A DNA stretch of 64,000 bases from Arachis hypogaea (Eukaryota; Streptophyta; Magnoliopsida; Fabales; Fabaceae). This document shows, piece by piece, positions 32,485 to 44,275 of this stretch. Below the pieces are notes generated by a model. That model was not told the DNA's origin and made no database searches. It was given only the letters and a program-made list of their open reading frames with translations. A program made the position numbers and the translations under genes. Numbering within the stretch: position 1 is the stretch's first letter; every line of letters begins with the position of its first letter. The stretch lies in assembly GCF_003086295.3 (NCBI RefSeq), contig NC_092042.1, positions 38,921,419 to 38,985,418 of the forward strand. The letters are read 5' to 3'.

Positions 32485-32502
32485 TCCCCGGCAACGGTGC
32501 CA
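32485..32502 (-). other. Primer-binding site of element D (tRNA-Asp, one change)
   Basis: In sense TGGCACCGTTGCCGGGGA, one base different from the C and B sites (GCGCC to GCACC). It is 6 bases from the LTR. Confidence 0.85.
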
Positions 32503-32508
32503 AAAACT

Positions 32509-34165
32509 TGGTGCACGAAATTGTGATCATCAATGGCGCCATCAACATGGTACGCTCAATTTCAATCTCAACTTTTTATCACAACTTCGCACAACTAACC
32601 AGCAAGTGTACTGGGTCGTCCAAGTAATAAACCTTACGCGAGTAAGGGTCGATCCCACAGAGATTGTTGGTATGAAGCAAGCTATGGTCACCTTGTAAAT
32701 CTTAGTCAGGCAAACTCAAATGGTTATGGATGATGAATAAAACATAAAGATAAAGATAGAGATACTTATGCAATTCATTGGTGGGAATTTCAGATAAGCG
32801 TATGAAGATGCTTGGTCCCTTCCGTCTCTCTGCTTTCCTACTGTCTTCATCCAATCCTTCTTACTCCTTTCCATGGCAACCTGTATGCAAGGGTTTCACC
32901 GTTGTCAGTGGCTACCTCCCATCCTCTCAGCGGAAATGTTCAACGCACCCTGTCACGGCACGGCTATCCAGCTGTCGGTTCTCGATCATGTCGGAATAGA
33001 ATCCAGTGATTCTTTTGCGTCTGTCACTAACACCCCACAATCGCGAGTTTGAAGCTCGTCACAGTCATTCAATCATTGAATCCTACTCAAAATACCACAG
33101 ACAAGGTTTAGACCTTCCGGATTCTCTTGAATGCCGCCATCAGTTCTAGCTTATTCCACGAAGATTCCGGTTAAGAAATCCAAGAGATATCCACCCAATC
33201 TAAGGTAGAACGGAGGTGGTTGTCAGGCACACGTTCATAGGTGAGAATGATGATGAGTGTCACGGATCATCACATTCATCAAGTTGAAGAACAAGTGATA
33301 TCTTAGAACAAGAACAAGCGGAATTGATTAGAAGAACAATAGTAATTGCATTAATACTCGAGGTACAGCAGAGCTCCACACCTTAATCTATGGTGTGTAG
33401 AAACTCCACCGTTGAAAATACATAAGAACAAAAGTGATCATTGGCTTCGGCCCCAGAGAGGGAACCAGAAGGACCAAGATCTGATCTAAGAACTAGATGT
33501 CCGAAGATGATCAAAGGATCAAAAGAAATCCAAAGATGAAAATACAATAGTAAAAGGTCCTACTTATAGAGAACTAGTAGCCTAGGGTTTACAAAGATGA
33601 GTAAATGACATAAAAATCCACTTCCGGGCCCACTTGGTGTGTGCTTGGGCTGAGCATTGAAGCATTTTCGTGTAGAGACTTCTCTTGGAGTTAAACGCCA
33701 GCTTTGGTGCCAGTTTGGGCGTTTAACTCCCATTCTTGTGCCAGTTCCGGCGTTTAACGCTGGAAATTTTGAAGGTGACTTTGAACGCCGATTTGGGCCA
33801 TCAAATCTTGGGTAAAGTATGAACTATCAAATATTGCTGGAAAGCCCAGAATGTCTACTTTCCAACTCCGTTGAGAGCGCGCCAATTGGGCTTCTGTAGC
33901 TCCAGAAAATCCACTTCGAGTGCAGGGAGGTCAGAATCCAACAGCATCTGCAGTCCTTTTTAGTCTCTGAATCAGATTTTTGCTCAGGTCCCTCAATTTC
34001 AGCCAGAAAATACCTGAAATCACAAAAAAACACACAAACTCATAGTAAAGTCCAGAAAAGTGAATTTTAAGTAAAAACTAATAAAAATATACTAAAAACT
34101 AACTAGATCATACTAAAAACATACTAAAAACAATGCCAAAAAGCGTACAAATTATCCGCTCATCA
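32509..34165 (-). repeat. 5' LTR of element D
   Basis: 1,657 bp with termini TGGTGCACGAAATTG and CCGCTCATCA. It has a CCTTAC/GTAAGG hairpin at 32632-32647, the 68-codon sense frame at 34033-33827 and 31-bp cores at about 33688-33780. It differs from C's LTR at the U5 end (a CAATGGCGCCATC segment near 32533, not the duplicated primer-site junction) and near 33430-33480. Confidence 0.93.
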
Positions 34166-35345
34166 GATGACAACAAGGAGCGATGCGTGCGCGTACCCGA
34201 CACGTGCGCGTGATTTAGAGCTTTCCATGGCAACGCGTGTGCGTACCTGACGCGTACGCGTGACATGCGAAGAAGACCATCGATGCCTACGCGTGACTGA
34301 CGCATACGCGTGACATGCGCCACGTGCAGAAAACACTGGAGGCGATTTCTAGGCCCATTTTGGCACTCAAGTAAGGCGCAGCTCTCTGCCAAGTTAGGCG
34401 CGGATCCAGTGAAGCCAAGTGGTCCCCACGTTACAAGGCGTGGATTATTTAATTGATTCTGATTCAAATTTGAATTGGAAAATAGGAAAAGATATTATCT
34501 TAATTTTAGATATTAGATTTTAAATTAATTATGATTAGATATAAAAGATATTAGAATTCTATACCAATTAACATTCCGTACTTCAGAGTTTACCTAAATC
34601 CTAGTTTTCTTCTCTGAGTCATGAGCAACTAAACCTCCATTGTTAAGGTTAGGAGCTCTATCTATTGTATGGATTGACATTATTACTTTTCTATTTTAAT
34701 TCATGTTTTGATTTATATTTCAAGAATTGTTTTCGTTTTTTATTCTATGAATTTGGGTGGAATGGTAGTATGAGTTCTTGTATAACTTGGAAAAGCTCTT
34801 TACTTAAACAACAGCTTGAAAACATATTCTCCTAAATTTCTAATTGTTTGTATTTAACGGGATACGTGACAATTATATCTGGATAATTAGGATTCTTGTG
34901 GCATATAAACTGGAATTTGATCATCACCCTTTAATTGGAATTAATTGACCAAGGAATTGACAGTTAATGAATTTTAGAGGAGACTAGGAAGGTCTAAGGA
35001 ATTAGGGTCTAGTCACATATAGTTTGTCATGAATTAAAACTTGCATGATTAAATTAGTAAGTAGGAAAAGTCAATCAAGAAAATAGATAACTCTGAAGCC
35101 TTAACTATTTTTTTTCATATTTTATTCCCAACTTATTCACCTGTTGTCTTCAAACTCTTAATTTACTGTTTAATGCTCTTTGAACATCCAACACTCTTTT
35201 CTGTTTGCCTAACTAAGTGGTTTAACCAACCATTGTTGCTTGATCCATCAATCCTCGTGGGATCGACCCTTACTCACCTGAGGTATTACTTGGTACGACC
35301 CGGTGCACTTGCCGGTTAGTTTGTGGGTTATAAAATCCCGCACCA
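34166..35345 (+). repeat. H: downstream part of the plus-strand LTR
   Basis: It continues the LTR begun at 24844. It has a CG-rich tract of ACGCGT words (34183-34320), an A/T region, and an end block, GGGATCGACCCTTACTCACC to CGGTGCACTTGCCGGTTAG, shared with the ends of the other LTRs, then CCCGCACCA. No primer site follows (ACCGGCAATTTC), so this may be a solo LTR or have lost its internal region. Confidence 0.6.
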
Positions 35346-36444
35346 ACCGGCAATTTCAGGAGGGCTTCAGAGCCAATTTTGAGTAGAATTCTGGCAGGAA
35401 AAGACATAAAGGATTAAGGATTGAAAGGAATTATCATCTTTTACTCATTTTTTAGTTAGTTTTGGGAAGTTACATTTTTTTAGAGAGAGAAACTCCAACT
35501 TCTCTCTAGGTTTTTGGCTTTCTCATCTCCAATTGCACTTGGATCCTTTGGTTAAATCTGAATTTGATTCAATTTTACATTGCTCTAGATTGTAGATCTT
35601 CTCTTATACTCTCAATTTTGTGTTCTTGTTTCTTTAGCATTGTAGATCTTGGATCTAGACTTTGTTACTTTGATTTCTGTTAATGCATTGAGAAATTTCA
35701 TGTTCATTGTTGTTAATTGGTTGATTGTTGTTAATTGTTTGTAATAGGAAGCTTTAATTCAATTTCTTTTCTCAATTTCACAATGTCTTTTATTCTTGTT
35801 CACCAAATGTTTGAGAAAATATCAACTATAGTTATGGAGTAGATTTTTACTCTTGGCTTAAGGGTTGAATAATTGGAGACACTTGAATTGTCAAAGCTTT
35901 TGTTGATTGATAATTGGAAGTTGCTAATTAACTTGAATGACACTAACTCTAGTCTCCCCTTAAGATTTGACTAGGACTTGTGGACTCAATTTGATTACTT
36001 CAACTTGACTTTCCTTTATAGTTAGAGGTTAACTAAGTGGAGCAATAACCAATTCTTATCACAATTGTTGGAGACACTGAGGATAGGACTTCCAATTCCC
36101 AACCCTAGCCAAGGTTTTTATATTGATTGATTGTCATTCATTCTTGATTAGTTCAATCTCTTGTGTCCTTTGACTTACTTGATTACTTGCTCATTACTTT
36201 TATGAAAGCTTGTTTACATTTCTCGTATTCAACCTCAAATACCAAGGGAACTCCTAACCAATGATGCGCATCTTAGGGCAACTCCTAGGGAGAACGACTC
36301 GGGACTAATACTCTCGATTATTGATTCGAATTGTGGATACACACTTTCCTTGTTTGATGCACTATAGCTTGTTGGTTTAGATTATACTCACGAAGAACTT
36401 ATTCGGTAAAATTCTATACCGGGAAAATATAGTGTATCAATAAC
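35346..36444 (+). repeat. J: LTR-like non-coding sequence
   Basis: No gene. Features such as GCATCTTAGGGCAACTCCTA, GGGAGAACGACTCGGGACTA and the end TATACCGGGAAAATATAGTG TATCA look like the downstream part of another plant LTR. It is cut on the right by element I. Family unknown. Confidence 0.45.
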
Positions 36445-36802
36445 TGAAGAGGGGAGCTCGGCTTCTGGGAGTCAGCACCGAGTTGTTATCTTTGGTGCTG
36501 AGCTTTAAGCCTTGGGGAAATTCGAGCTTCACTCCGGGGGTGATATCCAATTGCGCAGAGCGTGAACAAGAAACAGGGGGGATAGAAGGCTATACCTTTT
36601 ATGAGTGAAGATTGACAGGTCGGTTACGTTTCCGTTTCATCGTCTGAATTGAAGAGTAGTGATTGGGTGATAAAATCTAATCGGACATTTTTATTCTATG
36701 ATGCCTGTTGAGAATATTTGAACTGCCAAACTATAACGCCAACTTACCGACTTATGACACATAATGCTGAGTTATTACCTTGGATATGTAACGTCCAGAT
36801 CA
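36445..36802 (-). repeat. 3' LTR of element I
   Basis: It begins TGAAGAGGGGAGCTCGG and ends ACGTCCAGATCA, matching 42324-42744. About 63 bp present in the other copy (around GCAAAGGCATTCTGAAGC) are missing here. Next to it, 36803-36815 (TAGCCCCCAAGCT) is the polypurine tract in sense (AGCTTGGGGGCTA). Confidence 0.88.
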
Positions 36803-36874
36803 TAGCCCCCAAGCTTAGCCTGGGGATATGATTAATGAAGCAGGTTGAGCTTTTAATGAGTTAAGAGTCAGCTA

Positions 36875-38479
36875 TTGAGTGATGGTGTAGCTCGGCGAGT
36901 TTGGGTTGCCTTTGGAGCTCCCAAATCAAGGTGTTTTATTGAACAGTTATTGAAACTATATATTGTCATGATTAGGAGAGAGAAAAAGTTGAATGAAAGT
37001 TTTAATGAGTGTGCGTGTTTCCAATACAGGCTTATTGGGTTTGATGTAAGTGATTGGATGGGAAGTAAAATTGAAATTTTGGTTTAAGTGTGTTAATTAA
37101 AAACCTTGGAATCTTGAAAGTTTGTATGCTTGCTCTATTATTCTTTTTTAGGCATTTGGAATGAAAGAATGAGTAAAAGAGGTATGTGTTACTCCTTTTC
37201 TTTTGTCTTCTCAGTTTAGATTCTGTGGTTTGCTATCTGTTCTTCTTCTTCTTCACTTCTATTTTCTAATGGGTTATGAGAAAGAGATAAAAGGGGAGAT
37301 AGATTGGTCTTACGACTGGGTGAATGATGATGTGAGGAGTTGTGTTTCATTATTTTTGGTTGTTGGTGCTGTGAATGAGATAGATAAGGCTAGGGTTATG
37401 AGGGCTGGTTTTGGAGTTCGATTGGAGTTACTTCCATGTTCAGAGAATGACAGGTTTTTCGCAGAGGGGAGGGTTTTGAGCATTTCTTTATGTATAGCTG
37501 TGTGTTGGAGGAACTGAGGGTGAGACTTCCATTTAGTGAATTTGAGTGTCAGGTGCTGAAGCAGTTGAACTGCGCACCCTCACAACTGCATCCCAATGGG
37601 TGGACTTTCCTTCGTGCGTTTGAGATTCTTATGGAGTTTTCGAAAGAAATTCCATCAGTGGAGCTGTTTTTCTCCTTGTTTCAGGAGAAGAGTGTGTGGA
37701 AAGGTGGTTGGGTAAATCTGAATAGTTCGCCGAGGTTTGGCATATTTAAGTTATACAAATCCTCCTTTAAGAACTTCAAGGAAATGTATATTAAGGTTAG
37801 TAGTTTCGAGGGTGATTATCCATTCTATGTGGACGAACATTTGGGGAAAAATTTTCCTCTTTGGTGGTGTTCAGAGCCTCAAAATATTTTAGGGTCTGAA
37901 ACTATAACCCCAAAGGATGAGAGCATAATTGGGTATTTGACTGAGGTTGTTGATCGGAAGGAGTTGATTTCTGTATATGATCTACTGCAGTGGGAGGAAA
38001 ACAAGGCGGTTGTTATAGATTTTCTAGGTAAGGATTTTGATTTGGTTATTGTATCAATGTTGGGATTCGTGACAATTGTTGGTTTTTGCTTGCGTTGCAG
38101 GTGGTAAATATCTAGGCGTACTGCTGTGAGTCTAAGGGCTCGGGTGAGGAGTAAATGTCTTGATAAAGAGGGATCGTTATCAAAAGCGGATAAAGTCGGA
38201 GCTGGTGAGGTTGATCAGCCAAAGCCGAGGAGGAAAAAGGTGATTTTAAAGAGGAAGAAAGCTGACGTGGTGGATCTGTCCGAAGATTCTGATAGTGGGT
38301 TAAAGGTTCCAATAGAGGTAGTTCAAAAATTTTATGATAATCAGAAGAAGTTGCATGATGTTGTTAGATCGGGGAAGGGAGGAATTATTTATTTGTCTGC
38401 TGGCCAGCTTAGAGAGTATGTCAACTCGGCTGTTGTTTTCCCGAAGTATATGTTCAATCTAACATTTATGAAATTTTGA
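36875..38479 (+). pseudogene. Antisense ORF in element I, 'putative gypsy type transposon' family
   Basis: It runs opposite to the element's own genes, next to its 3' LTR. Readable pieces are WSYDWVNDDVRS and LELLPCSENDRFF (37300-37470, one frame) and MYSCVLEELRVRLPFSEFEC, LNCAPSQLHPNGWTFLRAFE and LYKSSFKNFKEMYIKVSSFE (37490-38020, another frame). A basic C-terminal part follows (KPRRKKVILKRKKADVVDLS, 38126-38479). The middle part fits the family known as Transposase_28 / putative gypsy type transposon. Frame changes near 37470 and 38100 show it is decayed. Its role in Tat-type elements is not known. Confidence 0.75.
38028..38100 (+). other. Candidate intron in the antisense ORF
   Basis: GTAAGG at 38028 and a pyrimidine-rich TTTTTGCTTGCGTTGCAG ending at 38100 enclose 73 bp. 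It sits exactly between the conserved domain and the basic C-terminal part. After joining, this copy still reads into a stop within about ten codons, so the exon is damaged or the boundary is slightly different. Confidence 0.5.
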
Positions 38480-38590
38480 AAGTAAAGTTTGAACGATTTC
38501 TAAGTATTTGGATAATAAAGGGTCCTTTACCTGGTACATCTCGTTTACCTACTAAACAATTAGTAGAGAATCACAGAATACTTTGAGCTC
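38480..38590. other. Junction where integrase would be expected, element I
   Basis: About 110 bp between the end of the antisense ORF and the RNase H region. No integrase motif. This may be a deletion scar. Confidence 0.5.
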
Positions 38591-39030
38591 GGCTATATTG
38601 AGGTTGGAAGCTAGTCTGAGGCCAGCAATAAGGGCTTCATACTCTCTCTGGTTGTTGCTTGCCTTGAAGAAAAACTAAAGTGATTGCTCAATGATGTTAC
38701 CATTTCCATCATCGAGTATGATTTCGGCACCATACCCTTGTGGGTTAGAGGAGCCATCCACATATAGAGACCATTCTGGTGAACTTTCAGCAATTTCTGG
38801 TACTGTGAATTCGACAATAAAATCAACCAAGAATTGGGATTTGATAGATGATTGTTCTTGGTATCTGATGTCGAATTCGGAAAGTTTGACCGACCATTTT
38901 ACTAGTCGGCCAGCCAGTTCTGGTTTCTGAAGGACTTGTCGCAAAGGATGATCTATCTGAACATGGATTACATGACTCTGGAAGTATGACCGAAGTCTTC
39001 TGGCTGAGCAGACAAGAGCTAGGGCCAGCT
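38591..39030 (-). pseudogene. RNase H (including the extra Tat-type RNase H) of element I
   Basis: It reads LAGRLVKWSVKLSEFDIRYQ, then EWSLYVDGSSNPQGYGAEII and YSMMEM-like sequence in shifted frames. A D-G-S-S motif after WSLYV is the start of the second, archaeal-type RNase H that marks the Tat lineage. It is frameshifted and truncated. Confidence 0.75.
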
Positions 39031-39980
39031 TCTCAATGCTCGGATAATGAAGTTCGGCATTCTGTAAAGTTTTGCTTGAAAAATAGATCTGGAACTACTA
39101 TTTTTGCCTTTCTGCAATAAGAGCGGAGCTTATAGCCCAGTTGGTCACAGATAAATATAAGAATAATGGTTTCCCTTGAAGGGGGGGTTTGTAAAATTGG
39201 TGGTTTTGAAAGAGTTTCTTTGATGGTTGTGAATGCTTGTTCACATTCATCAGTCCATTGGAAAGCTTTTTCTTTTTTAAAGTTTGGAAAAAAACATAAA
39301 GACTTAGAAGCTAGACAGGGTAAGAATCTAGAGAGTGCAGCAAGTCTCCCTATCAATCGTTGGACTTCTTTGATAGTTTGTGGGCTTGTCATGTCCAAAA
39401 CAGCTCGACACTTTTCTAGATTCGCTTCAATACCTCGGCTAGTGAGCATGAAGCCGAGAAATTTACCACTTTTCACGTCAAATGCGCACTTCACAAGATT
39501 TAACTGCATGTTGTATTTTCTTATTTGACCGAAGATTTCTGTGAAGTCATCAAGGTGGTTGTTGCCAATCTTCGTTTTGGCGACCATATCGTCAACGTAG
39601 ACCTTAATGTTCCTGCCGATTTGCTTAGTGAACACTTTGTCCATTAGTCATTGATAAGTTGTACCTGCATTCTTAAGGCCAAACGGCATGACTTTATAAC
39701 AGTAGTTTCCATATTCAGTAATAAAGGCTGTCTTATTTTGATCGGATGGATGCATTTGGATCTAGTTATAGCCAACGTATGCATCCATAAATCTAAGTTT
39801 TTCATAACCAGAGGCATTATCAACTAAACAATCAATAGATGGCAAAGGATAGGAATCTTTGGGGCATGCTTTGTTGAGATCAATGAAATCAACACACATG
39901 CACCATTTACCATTATGTTTTTCACCATTACGACATTCGCCAGCCATGTTGTGAATCTGATTTCTTGGATGAATCCGACA
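39031..39980 (-). pseudogene. Reverse transcriptase of element I
   Basis: Pieces: NGKWCMCVDFIDLNKACPKD, SYPLPSIDCLVD and MDAYVGYN (39947-39762), then after a short gap MDKVFTKQIGRNIKVYVDDM (the YVDD active site) and KCAFDVKSGKFLGFMLTSRG (39644-39033). The motif order is that of Tat-type RT. A stop separates the two runs near 39650-39760. Confidence 0.82.
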
Positions 39981-40057
39981 TTGATGAGATTCTTGGTTTC
40001 TTCCAGGGAGGCTTGTTTGCAGTCATGGCCAAGGTTCCACTTTTTCTATGCTATAGG

Positions 40058-40522
40058 TCAGACAGAATGATCTAGTGCCAGCTTGTGTGATATGATGGGT
40101 GGATCAATGCCTGGCATATCAGCTGGGGTCCAAGCAAATAGGTCAGCATTTTGTTGTAAAAATGCTCGGAATGAGGTTTTCTCCTTTGAGATTAATGTGG
40201 AACCGATGTAAGTGAATTTGTCCGAGCCATCTGCAAAATAGATTTTAAGCAAGTGTTCTGTCGGTGTTGGTCGTTTAGGGGTTCCTACCCTGGGATCGAG
40301 GACGGCCAAGGCTGGTAGGTCGTCTTGGTTGCCGATGTTGTGCACATGAGCTTGTATGTTTTGGTTAGGTCTTTTAAAACTGTTGTTGTAACATTCTCTG
40401 GCTATTCGGGCATCACTGTGAATACTTGCAATTGGGTTATCCTGCAAAGGAAACTTAACACAGAGATGAATTATAGAGACTATGGTGCTGAACCTATTTA
40501 AGAAAGGTCGGCCAAGTATCAA
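40058..40522 (-). pseudogene. Protease end and protease-RT linker of element I
   Basis: 154 open codons. It starts MILGRPFLNRFSTIVSIIHL (the LGRP motif after the protease) and ends with DLFAWTPADMPGIDPPIISH, a signature of the Tat RT entry. It continues the protease at 40669-40932. Confidence 0.8.
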
Positions 40523-40668
40523 ATTGTAAGGACTAAAACAGTTGACAACTAAGTATTGAATATCTGAAGTTTTTATAAGGGAAACTCACCGAGTGTGGTC
40601 TGTAATCATACAGATCCCATAACTGGGACTCTCTCACCTGAGAAACCAACCAGGTCTCCCATGGAAGG

Positions 40669-40932
40669 TTAGAGGATGTTACTGCTCAGTTTCATCTTTT
40701 GGAATGTGAAGTAAAAGAGAACATCGGCACTGCTCCCAGGGTCCAGTAAAACCTTTTTTACTAGGAGATCTCCAAGCTGTAGGGAAATCACGACCGGGTC
40801 GTCTAGATTTGTTACGTAGGTGTTATGGTCGGATGTCTGGAATATTATCTGAGGAAAGTGTAGAGGTGTATGCTGTTGAGTTTGATCAGCTTCTATGGAA
40901 AGCATAGCTCGGTAAGATTGCTTTCTTACCAA
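40669..40932 (-). pseudogene. Aspartic protease of element I
   Basis: VVISLQLGDLLVKKVLLDPG SSADVLF: the active-site D-x-G is DPG followed by SSAD, as in Tat proteases (usually DGGSSAD). 87 open codons, flanked by stops. Confidence 0.75.
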
Positions 40933-41072
40933 GCTTGTGGCTCCTTTCCCTGCAAAACCTCTAGAAATACAGTTAATAATACATCTTGGTTGGTCGGGAG
41001 TATTGGTGTTTGGTCAATCTTTATCTCAGCCATGCTGGGTCACCGAGCTTTGGTCACCAGAGGGGGTGCGCA

Positions 41073-42190
41073 TCATTGTATGTGGCCGCCGATATACTTG
41101 TCGAGGTTACCTTGCCGAGCTAACCGCTCCAGAAGGTCTTTGGCGATGACACACTCGTCAGTTGTGTGTCTGTGCTTTTGATGGAAAGTGCAGTATTTTG
41201 ATCTGTTTGTGCCTTTTGAATCTGGATAGCTCCCTGCTTTTCTTGGTGGCTTGATCAGCTTTGAGTTTAACATCTCCTTGATGATGTTGTCACGCTTGGT
41301 GTTGAACTGAGTGTAAAAATCATATCGTGGAGTTGGCTTGAAGTTTTTTTGTTGTCTCGTGTTTTATCATCGTCTTTGTATTGTGGTTTCTCTATTTTCT
41401 GAGCTTGTTAGAGTTCTTCGATGTCAATCTGACCTTTCGCTTTTTCACAGTATTCGGCCATGGTTTTAGGTTTGGATACGGCAATGGTGTCCCAGAATTT
41501 TCCTTGTCGGAGTCCGCTTTTTATTGCGTGCAGTTCTACCTCGGGATGGAAATCGGGTATACTCATGGCTATCTTTGTGAAGCGTGTCATGTAGTCTCTA
41601 AGACTCTCGTGCTGGCCTTATTTAATATGTTCAGGTAATCGGAGTCGTGTAGATAGATGGCCGATCCAGCAAAGTGCTCCTCAAAGGGCTTTGATAGGTT
41701 TCAAAAGCGAAAAATAGAACATGCAGGCAAAAAACAAAACCAATCAAGTGCAGGACCATATAAGTAAGATGGAAAACAACGACATAAAACATTATCAGAT
41801 GCACTGCTTACTATCATTATGGAGGTGAACATTTTGATGTATTTCTTTGGATCACCTAGCCCATCATAGGGGGGTTAGTGTGGTCGGCAGAGTGAACCTC
41901 CTAGGCAACACGAAATTCATCACCTCGGCCGTGAATGGCCCAGGAGAGTTTTCTAGGTTGTCATCCTCGTCGTCTGGCCGCCATTTTCATTATGCTCGGG
42001 CTGCTCTTCTGTGTGCCAAGCAGTTTCAGAAATATGCGTTTGCCCTGACTGATGCTCAGCTTTTTTTGTTCGTTCTTGTTGATCGTTGTTATTTTTTATT
42101 CGGGTATTATTCAAAATAGCAATCTGATTTGCCATTCTCTGGTTCTCTTCGGTCATGCACTGGTTCGCTTGCCATAACTCGGTCACCATC
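41073..42190 (-). pseudogene. Gag of element I
   Basis: It is broken into pieces: a Q/N-rich N-terminal part (MVTELWQANQCMTEENQRMA, 42189-41953), a core piece (MTRFTKIAMSIPDFHPEVEL, 41590-41408) and a C-terminal zinc-binding-like part, YCTFHQKHRHTTDECVIAKD (41273-41073), with C, H and C spaced as in Tat Gag. Frames differ between the pieces. Confidence 0.78.
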
Positions 42191-42289
42191 TAAAGAAGCT
42201 CAGATGGTGTGGGTGGAAGTTGTTCATCCATGGCTCCAGGTGAGAACATCGAGGCCTTTGATATAAAGAAATAATTATATTCTCCGCCC

Positions 42290-42323
42290 CATGGTGGGCG
42301 CCAATTATTCCTGAGTGGATACT
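42290..42323 (-). other. Primer-binding-site region of element I
   Basis: GGTGGGCGCCAATTATTCC lies next to the 5' LTR; in sense GGCGCCCACC follows about 15 bases after the LTR. Sites with GGCGCCCACC are common in Tat-type elements. I do not assign the tRNA. Confidence 0.55.
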
Positions 42324-42744
42324 TGAAGAGGGGAGCTCGGCTTCTGGGAGTTGGTGCCAAGTTGTTATCTCTGGTGCCAAGCTTTAAGTCTTGGAAAATT
42401 CGAGCTTCACTCTGGGGTGATGTCCAATCGCACAGAGCGTGAGCAAGAAACAAGGGGGAGTATACCTGCAAAGGCATTCTGAAGCTTAAGTTAGTATTGA
42501 GAGTTCAAATGTGTCCTTTAGGGATTGAAGGCTATACTGTTTATGAGTGAAGATGGACAGGTCAGTTACGTTTCCGTTTCATCGTCTGAATTGAGGAGTA
42601 ATGATTGGGTGATAAAATCTAATCGTACGTTTTTATTCTAAGATGTTTGTTGAGAATATTTGAACTACCGAACTATTACGCCAGCTTGCCGACTTATGAC
42701 ACATAATGCCAAGTTATTACCTTGGATATGTAACGTCCAGATCA
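42324..42744 (-). repeat. 5' LTR of element I
   Basis: 421 bp with TGAAGAGGGG and CCAGATCA ends. It is the complete version of 36445-36802. Confidence 0.88.
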
Positions 42745-44040
42745 GCACCAATGGAAGGAAATAGTGAAATAAAATCAACCGATTAAAGTTTCAAGTAACA
42801 TACTTTAATCATTCAAGCTCAATTACGAAGGAATCATAAAAAAGATGACAATTTCAATGAATAAGTGTGTGATAGATTGAAAAAACCACTCAAATTAGCA
42901 TAAGATAAACCACAAAATTAGGCTTTATTAGTGTGAAATTAATCTTGATTAATTTTGTTTGGGTTGTGTGATTACTGAATGGTTTGATTTTGCTTGAAAT
43001 TGAATATTTATATGCTTGCTTCTTGTTGAAAATTTGATGAAAACTTGAAGAAAATCAAGCTTGTAGGTTCGGTTTTTATAGTTGCTGGAAAAATGAAATT
43101 TTAGCCCATGATGGAATTGAGTTTAAATCATGTTGAAATCACGGGGCTTTAGTGGCTAGAAATTTAATTTGAAAAATTAGTCAAAAATCAAGAAAGAATT
43201 TAATGAATTTATGAATAACATAAAGAACACTTTGAATGTTACCAAGAACATCAAACCCTAAAGGTTTGATTACTTTAGGATAAAGTGTGAATATTAAAAA
43301 ATTTTGGAGTGGAAAGTATAAATATAAAAAATTTAGGGGGTTAAAGTATAAATATCTAAAGTTAAGGGGTCAAAATATAATTACTGAAAAGTTGGAGGTC
43401 AAAATAAAATTTTTGTAAGTTTAGAATAAAATATTATTAAAAATATTTAATAATAAAATATTAAATATTATTATTTTATTAATAATATTATTTTATTAAA
43501 ATAATGATAAAAAAGCATTTGTCTTAAAATCCTTAAGAAGATAAATTCAAGTTCAGGAGCTCATAGTTACCTTCATAAAATATCTAGGGAATGGTAAGAA
43601 CATGTTAATGTGGCAAAGATGAAAGAAAGACAAAATGTTAAAGAAGAGATAAAAACCGAAGTAAAAGAACGTAAAACCTTAAAAGTATATATAAATGTCG
43701 ATTAGGAAAGTGAACTTGAGGCAACATGGTTAGTACTTAACATTGCGTTTAGGGTTAGGCAAAATATGAAAAGTTAAAGTGGTTCAACATATACATAATG
43801 AACATATACTTGGAAAAAGTTGATTATTCATGACGAAACTAAAATAGTTTGCAAAGTAAAAGTCAAAGAGACAAAGAAATAAAGAATAAAGAAGTAAAGG
43901 GGTAAAGAGGAACAGAAAAAAAAGAAAGAGACAACAATCAAGAATGTGAAACTAATAATGATAATGAGAATGATTATGTGATGATTTGCTGCTGTAGTCA
44001 AATAGATGGTTGTACGATCACTGAGAACGCTTTCTTGGGA
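42745..44040. other. L: unassigned A+T-rich sequence
   Basis: No credible ORF. It has a run of imperfect GGGGTCAAAATATAATTACT-like units (43310-43430) and an AT-only stretch (43430-43510). It is most likely a decayed non-coding part of another retroelement. I cannot identify it. Confidence 0.4.
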
Positions 44041-44275
44041 TATGCTATACAGTAAGTCAAATGACTCTTACAGAGGTATCGAGAACATACAAACTAGCGT
44101 ATGCTCCTGTAAGTCAAAGAACTCTTACAGTGAGTGTATACTTGTACAGGTGTAAGTCAAAGGACTCTTATAGTGAGTGTGTTGGGCAGATATAGGAAAA
44201 CTAGTGCCACCCTACAAGTCAAAGGACTCTTGCAGTGGGTCGCCCCACAAGTCAAAGGACTCTTGTAGTGGGTAT
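44041..44275. repeat. Degenerate tandem repeat of (C/G)TAAGTCAAAGGACTCTTAC
   Basis: Copies at about 44050, 44109, 44150, 44212 and 44250. Each unit is itself an imperfect inverted repeat (GTAAGTC..GACTCTTAC), separated by GAGTGT or GGGT spacers. The last two units are read in the minus strand at the end of the gag of G as LQESFDL repeats. Confidence 0.8.

Larger units (their letters stand above)
25188..34165 (-). mobile_element. Element D: gag-protease-only retrotransposon with intact main ORF
   Basis: Minus-strand order: 5' LTR (32509-34165), primer site, leader, intact gag-protease (30899-28560), SKFGV repeats, 31-bp array, pyrimidine tract, hairpin, damaged third ORF, purine tract, hairpin/PPT and a 3' LTR cut down to 532 bp. 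It has the same layout as C, with no RT, RNase H or integrase. It lies inside LTR H. The left target duplication was lost with the deleted LTR part; GATGA (34166-34170) is the right half. Confidence 0.92.
36445..42744 (-). mobile_element. Element I: decayed Tat-type retrotransposon lacking integrase
   Basis: It has LTRs of 358 bp (36445-36802, with an internal deletion) and 421 bp (42324-42744). Between them, on the minus strand, are gag, protease, RT and RNase H in order. Opposite the 3' half, on the plus strand, is an antisense ORF of the 'putative gypsy type transposon' family. No integrase signature is found between RNase H and the antisense ORF, so it is deleted or never present. The flanks (ATAAC and GCACC) do not match, so no target duplication is seen. 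Confidence 0.85.

Noticed and set aside
34166..36444. A tRNA or rRNA gene in the non-coding stretch
   Set aside because: I found no A/B box pairs with cloverleaf potential and no rRNA-like segments; the tRNA-Asp matches elsewhere are 18-base primer sites only.
44041..44275. CRISPR-like appearance of short repeats with spacers
   Set aside because: Units are degenerate, few and unequally spaced, and the DNA is plant repeat sequence with no cas-like genes.
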